In this document: one piece after another, positions 1-6,339 of the stretch
How positions within the stretch are numbered: position 1 is the first letter of the stretch
How the letters are laid out: every line of letters begins with the position of its first letter
Source: Anaerolineae bacterium
Lineage (GTDB): Bacteria > Chloroflexota > Anaerolineae > Anaerolineales > Villigracilaceae
Assembly (NCBI GenBank): GCA_017303735.1
Contig: JAFLCF010000103.1
Span: 1 to 15,743, forward strand
Length of the DNA stretch: 15,743 nucleotides
Direction: 5' to 3'
Made by a program: the position numbers and the translations under genes
The notes under the pieces: model-generated
Database searches by the model: none
What the model saw: only the letters and a program-made list of their open reading frames with translations
Told to the model about the DNA's origin: nothing

Positions 1-759
1 TTTGGCAAGTGCCTTGAGCAAAACCCGTTGAACCGAGTCGGGCACATTTGGGTTGACGATCTTCGGCAAAGGCAAGGGGGTGTAAATATGATCGTGAATA
101 ATAGAGAAGGGCGTATCGGCATTGAATGGCACCTGCCCCACCACCATCTCATAGATCATTACACCAAAGGAATAAACATCGGTTTTCCCGTCCAGATCTT
201 TTTTGCCCATCGCCTGTTCGGGAGAGATGTATTGCGGCGTGCCCATGATCGAATCAGCAGAGAGAGTCGATTCGCCTGCTTGGGCAATGCGTGCCAGCCC
301 AAAATCTGCCAGATACATGATGTTTTCGTTCGAGATCAAAACGTTCGATGGTTTGATATCGCGGTGCAAGACCCCCTGACGATGAGCATAGCCGACCGCC
401 GAGCCAACCGTCTCAACGACCTGTTCGATCTCTTTGGCAGTCAGCGGACCCGCCGACATGCGTGCCTTGAGCGTATCACCCTCAATGAACTTCATCACCA
501 AAAAGGGACGTCCCTCATGTTCGGCAAAATCATAGACCGGCACGATATTGGGATGTTCCAGTTTTGCCACCACCTTGGCTTCACGTTGAAAGCGGTTGAT
601 AAACGTGGAATCTTCGTTAAATGCCTGGTGTAATACTTTCAGCGCTACATACCGGTCAAGCGCAGCATGATACGCCTTAAATACAGACGCCATGCCGCCA
701 TGCCCCAACTGTTCAATCACTTGATATGGGCCGACATTATCTCCCGGCTTGAATGACAT
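1..759 (-). CDS. Ser/Thr protein kinase, N-terminal part (cut by window edge)
   Basis: Eukaryotic-like (Hanks/PknB-type) kinase that would phosphorylate Ser/Thr on target proteins using ATP. The 253 visible codons hold the kinase domain: glycine-rich loop GHGGMASVF (residues 19-27), ATP lysine in VALKV (K41), helix-C Glu (E60), catalytic loop HRDIKPSN (132-139), DFG (152-154), activation segment end GTPQYISPE (173-181) and DVYSFGV (194-200). All catalytic residues are present, so it should be active. The start at 759 begins MSFKPGDNVGPY and has GGAG upstream (minus strand). The frame is open to base 1, so the C-terminal part (often a transmembrane segment and sensor domain in this family) lies outside. 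The substrate cannot be inferred. Confidence 0.95.
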   Translation of the reverse strand, partial: MSFKPGDNVGPYQVIEQLGHGGMASVFKAYHAALDRYVALKVLHQAFNEDSTFINRFQREAKVVAKLEHPNIVPVYDFAEHEGRPFLVMKFIEGDTLKARMSAGPLTAKEIEQVVETVGSAVGYAHRQGVLHRDIKPSNVLISNENIMYLADFGLARIAQAGESTLSADSIMGTPQYISPEQAMGKKDLDGKTDVYSFGVMIYEMVVGQVPFNADTPFSIIHDHIYTPLPLPKIVNPNVPDSVQRVLLKALAK

Positions 760-787
760 TCGATCGCTCCGCTTGTAAATTTCCCTC

Positions 788-793
788 ATTATA
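788..793 (-). promoter_or_regulatory. Candidate -10 box for the kinase gene
   Basis: The minus strand reads TATAAT here, about 29 bp upstream of the kinase ATG, which leaves a short leader containing a GGAG ribosome site. No good -35 hexamer is seen 16-18 bp further upstream, so this is tentative. Confidence 0.35.
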
Positions 794-856
794 GCCGAAC
801 CAGAACAATCTCCGGTTACGCAATTGTAAATTGAACGTAAATCGTTATGAAAACAA

Positions 857-887
857 AAAGCGGACAGGTGTTGAACCTGTCCGCTTT
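857..887 (-). terminator. Rho-independent terminator after the CCCC membrane-protein gene
   Basis: A perfect 13-bp stem (857-869 paired with 875-887) with a 5-nt loop. On the minus strand it is followed by a T-rich run (TTGTTTTC). It starts 14 bases past the stop codon of the minus-strand gene ending at 901 and separates that gene from the kinase. Confidence 0.85.
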
Positions 888-900
888 GAAAAGCGAAAAA

Positions 901-1416
901 CTATGGCTGAAAATCGACGGTCACATTGATGGCACCGTCTTGAGGCGTGAAGGTCAACGGGTAGGATTTAAAAGTTCCATCGCCACAATTAACATTCCAC
1001 TCTTCGCGCCAAACACCAGCGCCATCGGGCTGTTGGATGACATTAATGGTCGTCCCTTCTACGGTGGGAGTGCTGCAACCAGACATGATTCCAACCAATT
1101 GTACGTTAGCCCACGCAAAGATACGCGTCTCGTCGTCTGCCAGACCGCCAGCAGGGATCTCTCCACTGGTGTCAAATTCAGGAATGACCGGGTCACCGTT
1201 CGGGTCCACTGGCACAAAAGGCACATCGGTGGGGATCTCCAGATTCTGAATATCTTCTACTGTCTGCTGAGCCACAACATATGCCTGATAACCATAATAG
1301 CCGCCCACACCAGTAACAACACAACAACAGCAAAGTACCACAGCCACTACAACCGCAATGATCATATTGCGATTATTCTTCGGGGCAGTCGTTTGGGGAA
1401 TTGGGTTTGATTCCAT
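901..1416 (-). CDS. Hypothetical single-pass membrane protein with a CCCC run
   Basis: I do not recognise a named family. The 171-residue protein has a short polar N-terminus with a KNNR positive patch (residues 13-16), then one hydrophobic segment (about 18-48) containing four consecutive cysteines (C29-C32) and a glycine/tyrosine stretch. A Pro/Asp-rich linker (about 60-95) precedes a C-terminal domain of beta-like composition (about 96-171), which has two cysteines (C114, C144) that could form a disulfide outside the cell. The start has GGAGAAGAG at good spacing on the minus strand. It has its own terminator, and a TATAAT box lies just upstream, so it is probably monocistronic. Its place between a Ser/Thr kinase and pgk gives no firm function. 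Predicted inside-to-outside topology is an inference from the charge distribution. Confidence 0.8.
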   Translation of the reverse strand: MESNPIPQTTAPKNNRNMIIAVVVAVVLCCCCVVTGVGGYYGYQAYVVAQQTVEDIQNLEIPTDVPFVPVDPNGDPVIPEFDTSGEIPAGGLADDETRIFAWANVQLVGIMSGCSTPTVEGTTINVIQQPDGAGVWREEWNVNCGDGTFKSYPLTFTPQDGAINVTVDFQP

Positions 1417-1447
1417 ATTTCTCTTCTCCTATAAAATTGATAATTGC

Positions 1448-1453
1448 ATTATA
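1448..1453 (-). promoter_or_regulatory. Candidate -10 box for the CCCC membrane-protein gene
   Basis: The minus strand reads TATAAT, 31 bp upstream of the start codon at 1416. It directly follows the T-rich tail of the pgk terminator. No strong -35 hexamer is visible, because that position falls within the terminator stem. Confidence 0.35.
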
Positions 1454-1459
1454 CAAATA

Positions 1460-1496
1460 AAAGGAGCAGACGAATACAAAATTCGCCTGCTCCTTT
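1460..1496 (-). terminator. Rho-independent terminator after pgk
   Basis: A 15-bp stem (1460-1474 with 1482-1496) around a 7-nt loop, followed on the minus strand by TATTTG. The single non-Watson-Crick position is a G-U wobble in minus-strand RNA but an A-C mismatch in plus-strand RNA. This supports action on the minus-strand gap-pgk transcript. Confidence 0.85.
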
Positions 1497-1515
1497 AGTC
1501 CTATCAGAGAATTCG

Positions 1516-2688
1516 TTATTTATCGTTCAGTGCCGCCACGCCGGGCAATTCTTTGCCTTCAAGAAATTCAAGTGACGCTCCGCCGCCGGTGGAGACGTGT
1601 GTCATCTGCTTGGCAACACCTGCCTTCTTAACCGCACTGGCAGAGTCACCGCCGCCGATCACAGTGACAGCTTTGGATTCTGCCATCATCTTCGCGAGGG
1701 AGAAGGTTCCTTCGGCGAACTTCGGCATTTCGAAGACGCCCACGGGTCCATTCCAAACGATCAATTTGGCTCCGTCTAATGTAGCTTTATACAAGCTGAC
1801 AGTCTTCGGTCCCACGTCCAACATGCGCCAACCAGCAGGGATCTTGTCCACATCAACGGTTTGGGTGTTGGCTTCGGCATCGAATTTATCCGCAATGATC
1901 GCATCGACGGGCAGGACGAGTTTATCGCCCAATTTGCCGAGCAGAGTCTTAGCAGTCTCAAGCGCTTCAGCTTCGACGAGACTATCCTGCATGTTCAGTC
2001 CCTTCGCGGTGAGGAAGGTATTCGCCATGCCTCCGCCGATGATAAGCTTGTCACATTTCGAGGCGAGGGTTTCGACCACGAGAATTTTGTCACTGATCTT
2101 CGCGCCGCCGAGGATGGCGATATAAGGATGTTCGGGGTTCGCCACAGCTTTGCCGAGGTATTCCAATTCCTGTTCCATCAAAAAGCCGGAGACAGCAGGC
2201 AAGAAGCGTGCAATGCCTTCAGTAGAAGAATGTGCGCGGTGAGCCGAACCGAAGGCGTCATTGACATACACATCGGCAAGAGCTGCCATTTGTTTGGCAA
2301 GCTCGAGGTCATTCTTCTCTTCGCCTTTGTGAAAGCGGGTATTCTCCAACATCACCACATCGCCGGGTTTGAGCGATTTGGCAATCGCTTCCACTTCCGC
2401 GCCGACACAATCGGGAGCCATGGTCACAGGGCGATTGATCAGCGTGGCTAAAACTTCGGAAGCGGCACGCAGGCTGAATTCGGGGTCTGCGCCGCCCTTG
2501 GGGCGGCCCAAGTGGCTGGCGAGCAGGAGCGAGGCTCCCTGATCCAAAACATATTGGATGGTAGGTAATGCGGCTTTGATGCGCTTGTCGTCGGTAACTT
2601 TGCCTTCTGCCATGGGGACGTTGAAGTCCACACGCATGAAGACGCGTTTACCTTTGAGGTCAATGTCTTTTACAGTTTTCTTGTTCAT
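1516..2688 (-). CDS. pgk: Phosphoglycerate kinase
   Basis: Cytosolic enzyme that interconverts 1,3-bisphosphoglycerate + ADP and 3-phosphoglycerate + ATP (EC 2.7.2.3) in glycolysis and gluconeogenesis. The 390 residues match the usual bacterial length. Visible signatures are RVDFNVP (19-25), [10 protein letters not shown] (57-66), the [11 protein letters not shown] segment, [22 protein letters not shown] (345-350) and STGGGAS (366-372), followed by the typical [15 protein letters not shown]-terminus. The gene starts 83 bp after gap on the same strand with no clear promoter between them, and a terminator follows, so gap-pgk probably form one transcript. The ribosome site before this ATG is weak (TGAGAA). 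Confidence 0.98.
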   Translation of the reverse strand: MNKKTVKDIDLKGKRVFMRVDFNVPMAEGKVTDDKRIKAALPTIQYVLDQGASLLLASHLGRPKGGADPEFSLRAASEVLATLINRPVTMAPDCVGAEVEAIAKSLKPGDVVMLENTRFHKGEEKNDLELAKQMAALADVYVNDAFGSAHRAHSSTEGIARFLPAVSGFLMEQELEYLGKAVANPEHPYIAILGGAKISDKILVVETLASKCDKLIIGGGMANTFLTAKGLNMQDSLVEAEALETAKTLLGKLGDKLVLPVDAIIADKFDAEANTQTVDVDKIPAGWRMLDVGPKTVSLYKATLDGAKLIVWNGPVGVFEMPKFAEGTFSLAKMMAESKAVTVIGGGDSASAVKKAGVAKQMTHVSTGGGASLEFLEGKELPGVAALNDK

Positions 2689-2710
2689 GTTTTCTCAGTA
2701 GATTCGTAGA

Positions 2711-2758
2711 TTGGTAAATTAGAAAAATTGGTAGACCAGTTTCCCAATCTACCAATTT
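2711..2758. repeat. ACCAAT-type low-complexity repeat with hairpin between gap and pgk
   Basis: This stretch is built from variants of ATTGGTA / TACCAAT. An 11-bp perfect stem (2725-2735 with 2748-2758, 12-nt loop) lies within it. On the minus strand it includes AATTTACCAAT, an 11-mer that also occurs inside the photolyase gene near 15549-15559. It has no U-tract on the pgk-proximal side, so it looks more like a dispersed repeat than a terminator. It could still affect mRNA processing between gap and pgk. Confidence 0.6.
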
Positions 2759-2771
2759 CCCAAATTACTCT

Positions 2772-3830
2772 TTACAGGCTCTTCGCCATCATTGCCGCAA
2801 GGTCGGCTGTGCGGCAGGAATAACCCCATTCATTATCGTACCATGTCACAACTTTGATGAAGTTGCTCTTTTCCTTGCCGAGGACGCTGGTGAAAGGCAG
2901 GTCAACCGAGGAGCTGTAGGAGCTGCCTTTGAAGTCCATGCTGACCAGGGGTTCATCCACGGCTTCGAGCACGCCCTTGAAGCGGGGCTGCTTGGCGGCA
3001 TCGCGGAAGGCTTGGCGCAGTTCTTCGGTGGTGGTTTCTTTTTCGAGTTCAGCGGTGAAATCCACTACGGAGACGGTCGGGGTGGGAACGCGCAAGGAAT
3101 AGCCGTCGAACTTGCCCTTGAGGTCGGGGATGACGAGGGAAACGGCTTTGGCAGCGCCAGTGGTGGTCGGGATGATATTCAAGCCCGAGGCGCGAGCGCG
3201 GCGCAAGTCGGAGTGCGGCATATCCAACACCTTCTGATCGTTGGTGTACGAGTGGATGGTGGTCATGAAAGCGCGTTTGATGGTGAAGAGATCATGCACA
3301 ACCTTGGCAGCAGGAGCCAAACAGTTGGTGGTGCAAGAAGCGTTCGAAACAACATGATGTTTCTTCGGGTCGTATTTGTCTTCATTGACGCCCAACACAA
3401 CGGTGAGGTCTTCACCTTCGGCAGGAGCCGAGATGATAACTTTCTTGGCACCGCCAGAAGTGATGTGATTGACTGCGCCTTTGACGGTCTTGCCTTTCTT
3501 ATTGACGCCATCGTCTTTGATGGTGAACAAGCCGGTGGACTCGATCACGATATCAATACCCAGGTCTTTCCAGGGAATGGCAGCCGGGTCGGTCTCTTTG
3601 AAGACCTTGACCTTCTTGCCATCGATCAAAAGGCTGTCGTCTGAGTATTCAACCGTGCCATCGAAACGACCATAGGTTGAATCGTACTTGAGCAGGTGCG
3701 CCATCGTCTTCATGTCGCCAATGTCGTTAAATGCGACGACTTCGAGCTCCTGTGAGTACTGGTCACGGATCGCCTTGAGAACCTGACGTCCGATACGACC
3801 AAATCCATTAATGCCAACTTTTACTGCCAT
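2772..3830 (-). CDS. gap: Glyceraldehyde-3-phosphate dehydrogenase, type I
   Basis: Cytosolic enzyme for the reversible oxidation and phosphorylation of glyceraldehyde-3-phosphate to 1,3-bisphosphoglycerate (EC 1.2.1.12 type). The Rossmann start is [13 protein letters not shown] (residues 4-16). The active site [12 protein letters not shown] carries the nucleophile C166, with the partner histidine H193 in [29 protein letters not shown] and the C-terminal WYDNEWGYS are also present. At 352 residues it is longer than the usual 330-340. Most of the excess is an insertion of about 12 residues at roughly 105-126, just before [16 protein letters not shown] precedes the ATG at good spacing. It is followed by pgk and preceded by yvcK on the same strand with a 100-bp gap. 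Confidence 0.98.
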   Translation of the reverse strand: MAVKVGINGFGRIGRQVLKAIRDQYSQELEVVAFNDIGDMKTMAHLLKYDSTYGRFDGTVEYSDDSLLIDGKKVKVFKETDPAAIPWKDLGIDIVIESTGLFTIKDDGVNKKGKTVKGAVNHITSGGAKKVIISAPAEGEDLTVVLGVNEDKYDPKKHHVVSNASCTTNCLAPAAKVVHDLFTIKRAFMTTIHSYTNDQKVLDMPHSDLRRARASGLNIIPTTTGAAKAVSLVIPDLKGKFDGYSLRVPTPTVSVVDFTAELEKETTTEELRQAFRDAAKQPRFKGVLEAVDEPLVSMDFKGSSYSSSVDLPFTSVLGKEKSNFIKVVTWYDNEWGYSCRTADLAAMMAKSL

Positions 3831-3855
3831 GATAATTCTCCTTAAAAGGTTTATT

Positions 3856-3871
3856 TGTGATTTATTTCACT
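3856..3871. promoter_or_regulatory. CRP-like palindrome upstream of gap
   Basis: TGTGA-N6-TCACT lies 26-41 bp upstream of the gap start codon, and nine of ten half-site bases match the classical CRP consensus TGTGA-N6-TCACA. Whether this genome has a CRP-family protein that reads the site cannot be seen. The match could be chance in an AT-rich leader. Confidence 0.35.
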
Positions 3872-3930
3872 ATTCTGAATTGTACCGCACTTCAATAGTT
3901 TATGCAGACAACTTATTCCATTTTACAACA

Positions 3931-5253
3931 TTATTGTCTTAATGGACCCGTCCGTTCATCATAAATATCCATGATAACCTGCGCAAGTTTTTGTGAGTCA
4001 TGGCGCCAGGGAAAGGCAGCATCAGCAAGGTCAGCGGTGTGTGCCCGGTCATCAGACAGGAATTTTTCATCGACGCGCACCCATGTTGAAGTGGCATTTA
4101 ACGTCCCGGAAAAATTATTATTACAGAGCAAGACGTCAAACAGGTCGCTACCCACATGCCCTTCCAAAGCGCGGATGTGGTCGTATGTGGTGAAAGAATC
4201 GGTTTCGCCCTCTTGTGTAGCAATATTACAAACATAGATCTTAAGTGCCTTGCTGGCACGCATCCCAGCGAGCAGGTCATGTACCAGTAAATTTGGAAGG
4301 ATGCTTGTATAAAGACTGCCAGGTCCGACAACGATCAAATCGGCTTCAAGCAGGGCTTTGATGACTGGAGGGAACGCAGGTGCTGAATCCGGCTCCAGCC
4401 AGACACGCCGTACGCGCCCAGCCATGGCGGGAATCTTGCTCTCCCCTTCCACACGGACTTCATTGGTGGAATGTGGCAATTCCATGCTGGCGACCAGTTT
4501 TACATCGTGCAGGGTTGAAGGCAATACCCGTCCATTGACCGAGAGAACGTGTCCCGACTCTACAACGGCTGATTCGAAACTCCCTGTAATATCTGCCAGG
4601 GCGGTGATGAAAAGATTCCCAAACGAATGACCTTCCAACTCGGTCGTGCCGCTAAACCGATATTGGAACAATTGCGTCAACATGGCTTCATCGTTCGAGA
4701 GGGCGGCAAGACAGTTGCGAATATCGCCAGGCGGGAGAATGCCGAAGGTCTCACGCAATTTACCAGAAGACCCGCCATCGTCAGCCACGGTGACGACTGC
4801 GGTTAGGTTGCGTGTATGAGTTTTCAGACCGCGCAATAGGGTGGCGAGTCCATGCCCGCCGCCGATGGTAACGATGTGCGGACCGCGATCACGGCGACGA
4901 TACTCTACCAGCGTAGTTAAAACATCGGAATCAGGACGCAGAAATGGGCGGAGAAGGGAGCGATTGAGTTTGTAGATCCCATAAAAAAAGAACATCAAAC
5001 CCATTCCGCCAAATATGATCGCTCGGAGAACTCGAGGCAGGAAGCGAAGAGAGGCATAAGACAGGATCGTCAGTAAAAGCGGATCGGTCGAGTCTGTGCG
5101 ATAGACATCGATCAAAATAACCGCAAAGCCCAGCCCAAGCAGGGTAATGCCGCACATCATCAGAAACAACCAACGTTTAACCCCCAAACCAGGGCGCAGC
5201 CAACGTGGGATGTCGCGCAAGATTTCCAATAGCCGTTCGAATAAATAATCCAT
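3931..5253 (-). CDS. yvcK: YvcK/CofD-family protein with N-terminal membrane anchor
   Basis: The YvcK (gluconeogenesis factor) family binds nucleotide-sugars in characterised members and supports growth on gluconeogenic carbon sources and cell-wall homeostasis. Two hydrophobic segments (about 28-50 and 72-95) precede the soluble domain, which begins at PHIVTIGGGHGLATLL. Signatures are GGGHGL (131-136), VADDGGSSGKLRETFG (156-171), PPGDIRNCLAAL (174-185) and GPGSLYTSILPNLLV. The classical B. subtilis protein lacks the membrane anchor, so this is the membrane-attached variant. I chose the ATG at 5253 (440 aa). A TTG at 5289 would add 12 residues, and neither start has a clear Shine-Dalgarno. It lies upstream of gap-pgk and divergent from the recombinase-like gene. 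Confidence 0.9.
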   Translation of the reverse strand: MDYLFERLLEILRDIPRWLRPGLGVKRWLFLMMCGITLLGLGFAVILIDVYRTDSTDPLLLTILSYASLRFLPRVLRAIIFGGMGLMFFFYGIYKLNRSLLRPFLRPDSDVLTTLVEYRRRDRGPHIVTIGGGHGLATLLRGLKTHTRNLTAVVTVADDGGSSGKLRETFGILPPGDIRNCLAALSNDEAMLTQLFQYRFSGTTELEGHSFGNLFITALADITGSFESAVVESGHVLSVNGRVLPSTLHDVKLVASMELPHSTNEVRVEGESKIPAMAGRVRRVWLEPDSAPAFPPVIKALLEADLIVVGPGSLYTSILPNLLVHDLLAGMRASKALKIYVCNIATQEGETDSFTTYDHIRALEGHVGSDLFDVLLCNNNFSGTLNATSTWVRVDEKFLSDDRAHTADLADAAFPWRHDSQKLAQVIMDIYDERTGPLRQ

Positions 5254-5313
5254 GAAAAAGATGATAGCAGGGATAAGAACTTGAGTCAAACTATCAGTGT
5301 CATTAATCTCTGC

Positions 5314-5341
5314 ATTACAATCTTGTCCTGCCAGTTGACAA
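5314..5341 (-). promoter_or_regulatory. Candidate yvcK promoter
   Basis: The minus strand reads TTGTCA (5341-5336), a 16-bp spacer, then TGTAAT (5319-5314). Each box is one base off consensus. The predicted start near 5307 gives a leader of about 54 nt to the ATG at 5253, or 18 nt to the TTG at 5289. The -35 box overlaps that of the divergent promoter. Confidence 0.55.
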
Positions 5342-5363
5342 GTCCTTTTAAATTCGCTAAACT
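5335..5363 (+). promoter_or_regulatory. Promoter of the recombinase-like gene
   Basis: Perfect TTGACA (5335-5340), a 17-bp spacer, then TAAACT (5358-5363). The expected transcription start near 5370 lies about 30 nt before the ATG at 5401. This excludes the upstream TTG at 5281 as the start codon. Confidence 0.65.
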
Positions 5364-5400
5364 ATACGCAAGAGCATATACTACACGCAAGGGCAACCCT

Positions 5401-6300
5401 ATGACTAAAAACCCTACCTCTGCACATATCAGCGCCAAGACGCTGTTACCCGCCGCCATTCATGGCTGGGAAATGTTCCTGTACGATCAGGGTCGTTCCC
5501 CCAATACGGTGAAAGCCTTTCTCTCGGATGTGCGTTTGCTTACTCAATTTATGGCACCCGACCAAACCATTGGCGCTGTCACGACAGATGATCTCAACCG
5601 CTTTTTCGAGTGGATGGAAAAAGGGCGCGGCATTCCATGCAGCCCCAAGACCCTCTCACGGCGAATTACTTCGGTTAAATCTTTCTTCCGCTGGCTGCAC
5701 CAAAATGGAACTTTGTCCATCGACCCGGCTGAGAAAGTCCTGCAACGATCTGCTATAAGTCCGCTTCCACAAGTGCTTACGAATGACGAATATGAGGCGG
5801 TTCTCCTCGCAGCCGATCGACAACGCCGCAGTAAAAAGCCAGATGCGCGCCCGTATACCCTGGTGGCATTGTTACTCGGAACAGCGATCAAAAAGAGCGA
5901 ATGTCTGGGTATTCATGTCAATCATGTTGAACTCGACGGCAAAAATGGACCATACCTTTTCGTTCGCTATGCGAGCCCTGCCAACCGTTACAAAGAACGC
6001 AAGATCGAACTGACTGAAGATTGGGTCGCTGCGTACAATGAATATTTGGTTCAATTTCAGCCGATAGATCAAGCCTTTCCATGGTCACCGCGCCGCTTGG
6101 AATATTTGTTAGAGGATATCGGCGAAGAAGCCGGGCTAGATAAACACCTCTCGTTCGATATGTGCCGCTGGACCTGCGCCCTGCGTGATTATCAAAATGG
6201 CATGGAGCCAGATGCCATTCGCCAAAAGCTTGGGGTCTCCAAGATCCAGTGGCGTGAATTATTCATCAAACTAAAACAACTAAACGGCGAATCGAAATAG
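5401..6300 (+). CDS. Tyrosine-recombinase-like protein with degenerate active site
   Basis: The 299-residue protein has the two-domain layout of XerC/D-type recombinases: an N-terminal SAM-like DNA-binding domain (about 15-105, with GRSPNTVKAFLSDVRLLTQF and SRRITSVKSFFRWL) and a C-terminal catalytic-type domain (about 125-295). Aligned by eye, the TGLRRSEL motif is TAIKKSEC, putting K164 at the first catalytic Arg. HDLRHT becomes DMCRWT, so His is D253, R256 is kept and W257 replaces the next His. LGH becomes LGV (V279). The nucleophilic Tyr, nine residues later, is F288. Strand exchange therefore looks impossible, and a DNA-binding or structural role is more likely. The frame is intact and has a good promoter, so it is not simply decaying. 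I see no attachment sites or mobile cargo. ATG 5401 has AAGGG upstream. Confidence 0.85.
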   Translation: MTKNPTSAHISAKTLLPAAIHGWEMFLYDQGRSPNTVKAFLSDVRLLTQFMAPDQTIGAVTTDDLNRFFEWMEKGRGIPCSPKTLSRRITSVKSFFRWLHQNGTLSIDPAEKVLQRSAISPLPQVLTNDEYEAVLLAADRQRRSKKPDARPYTLVALLLGTAIKKSECLGIHVNHVELDGKNGPYLFVRYASPANRYKERKIELTEDWVAAYNEYLVQFQPIDQAFPWSPRRLEYLLEDIGEEAGLDKHLSFDMCRWTCALRDYQNGMEPDAIRQKLGVSKIQWRELFIKLKQLNGESK

Positions 6301-6339
6301 TAAAAATCCCCAACTTAATGTTGGGGATTTTTACTATTT
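6295..6339. terminator. Bidirectional terminator between convergent genes
   Basis: A perfect 20-bp stem (6295-6314 with 6320-6339) and a 5-nt loop. AAAAA/TTTTT flank the GC core CCCCAAC on both sides, so it can stop both the recombinase-like transcript and the tilS transcript. The TAG stop codons of both genes (6298-6300 plus, 6336-6334 minus) lie symmetrically within the stem. Confidence 0.9.

Noticed and set aside
28..633. A 201-codon plus-strand open frame
   Set aside because: It is antisense to the Ser/Thr kinase, whose minus-strand translation has every kinase motif. The plus product resembles nothing.
847..1410. A 187-codon plus-strand open frame over the terminator and the membrane-protein gene
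   Set aside because: It starts inside a terminator stem and mirrors the minus-strand gene, which has a ribosome site, a transmembrane segment and a proper terminator.
2725..2758. The hairpin between gap and pgk as a terminator
   Set aside because: The stem is AT-rich with a 12-nt loop and no U-tract, and no separate pgk promoter is visible, so read-through is more likely.
3872..3930. A gap promoter at TACAAT on the minus strand
   Set aside because: No acceptable -35 hexamer lies 16-18 bp upstream, and no extended -10 is present. gap may also be read from yvcK.
5281..5400. A TTG start adding 40 residues to the recombinase-like protein
   Set aside because: It lies upstream of a good TTGACA-N17-TAAACT promoter whose transcript begins near 5370, so ATG 5401 is preferred.
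5401..6300. Calling the recombinase-like gene part of an integrated phage or genomic island
   Set aside because: No attachment repeats, phage genes or tRNA are nearby, and the flanking genes (yvcK, tilS) are core chromosomal genes.
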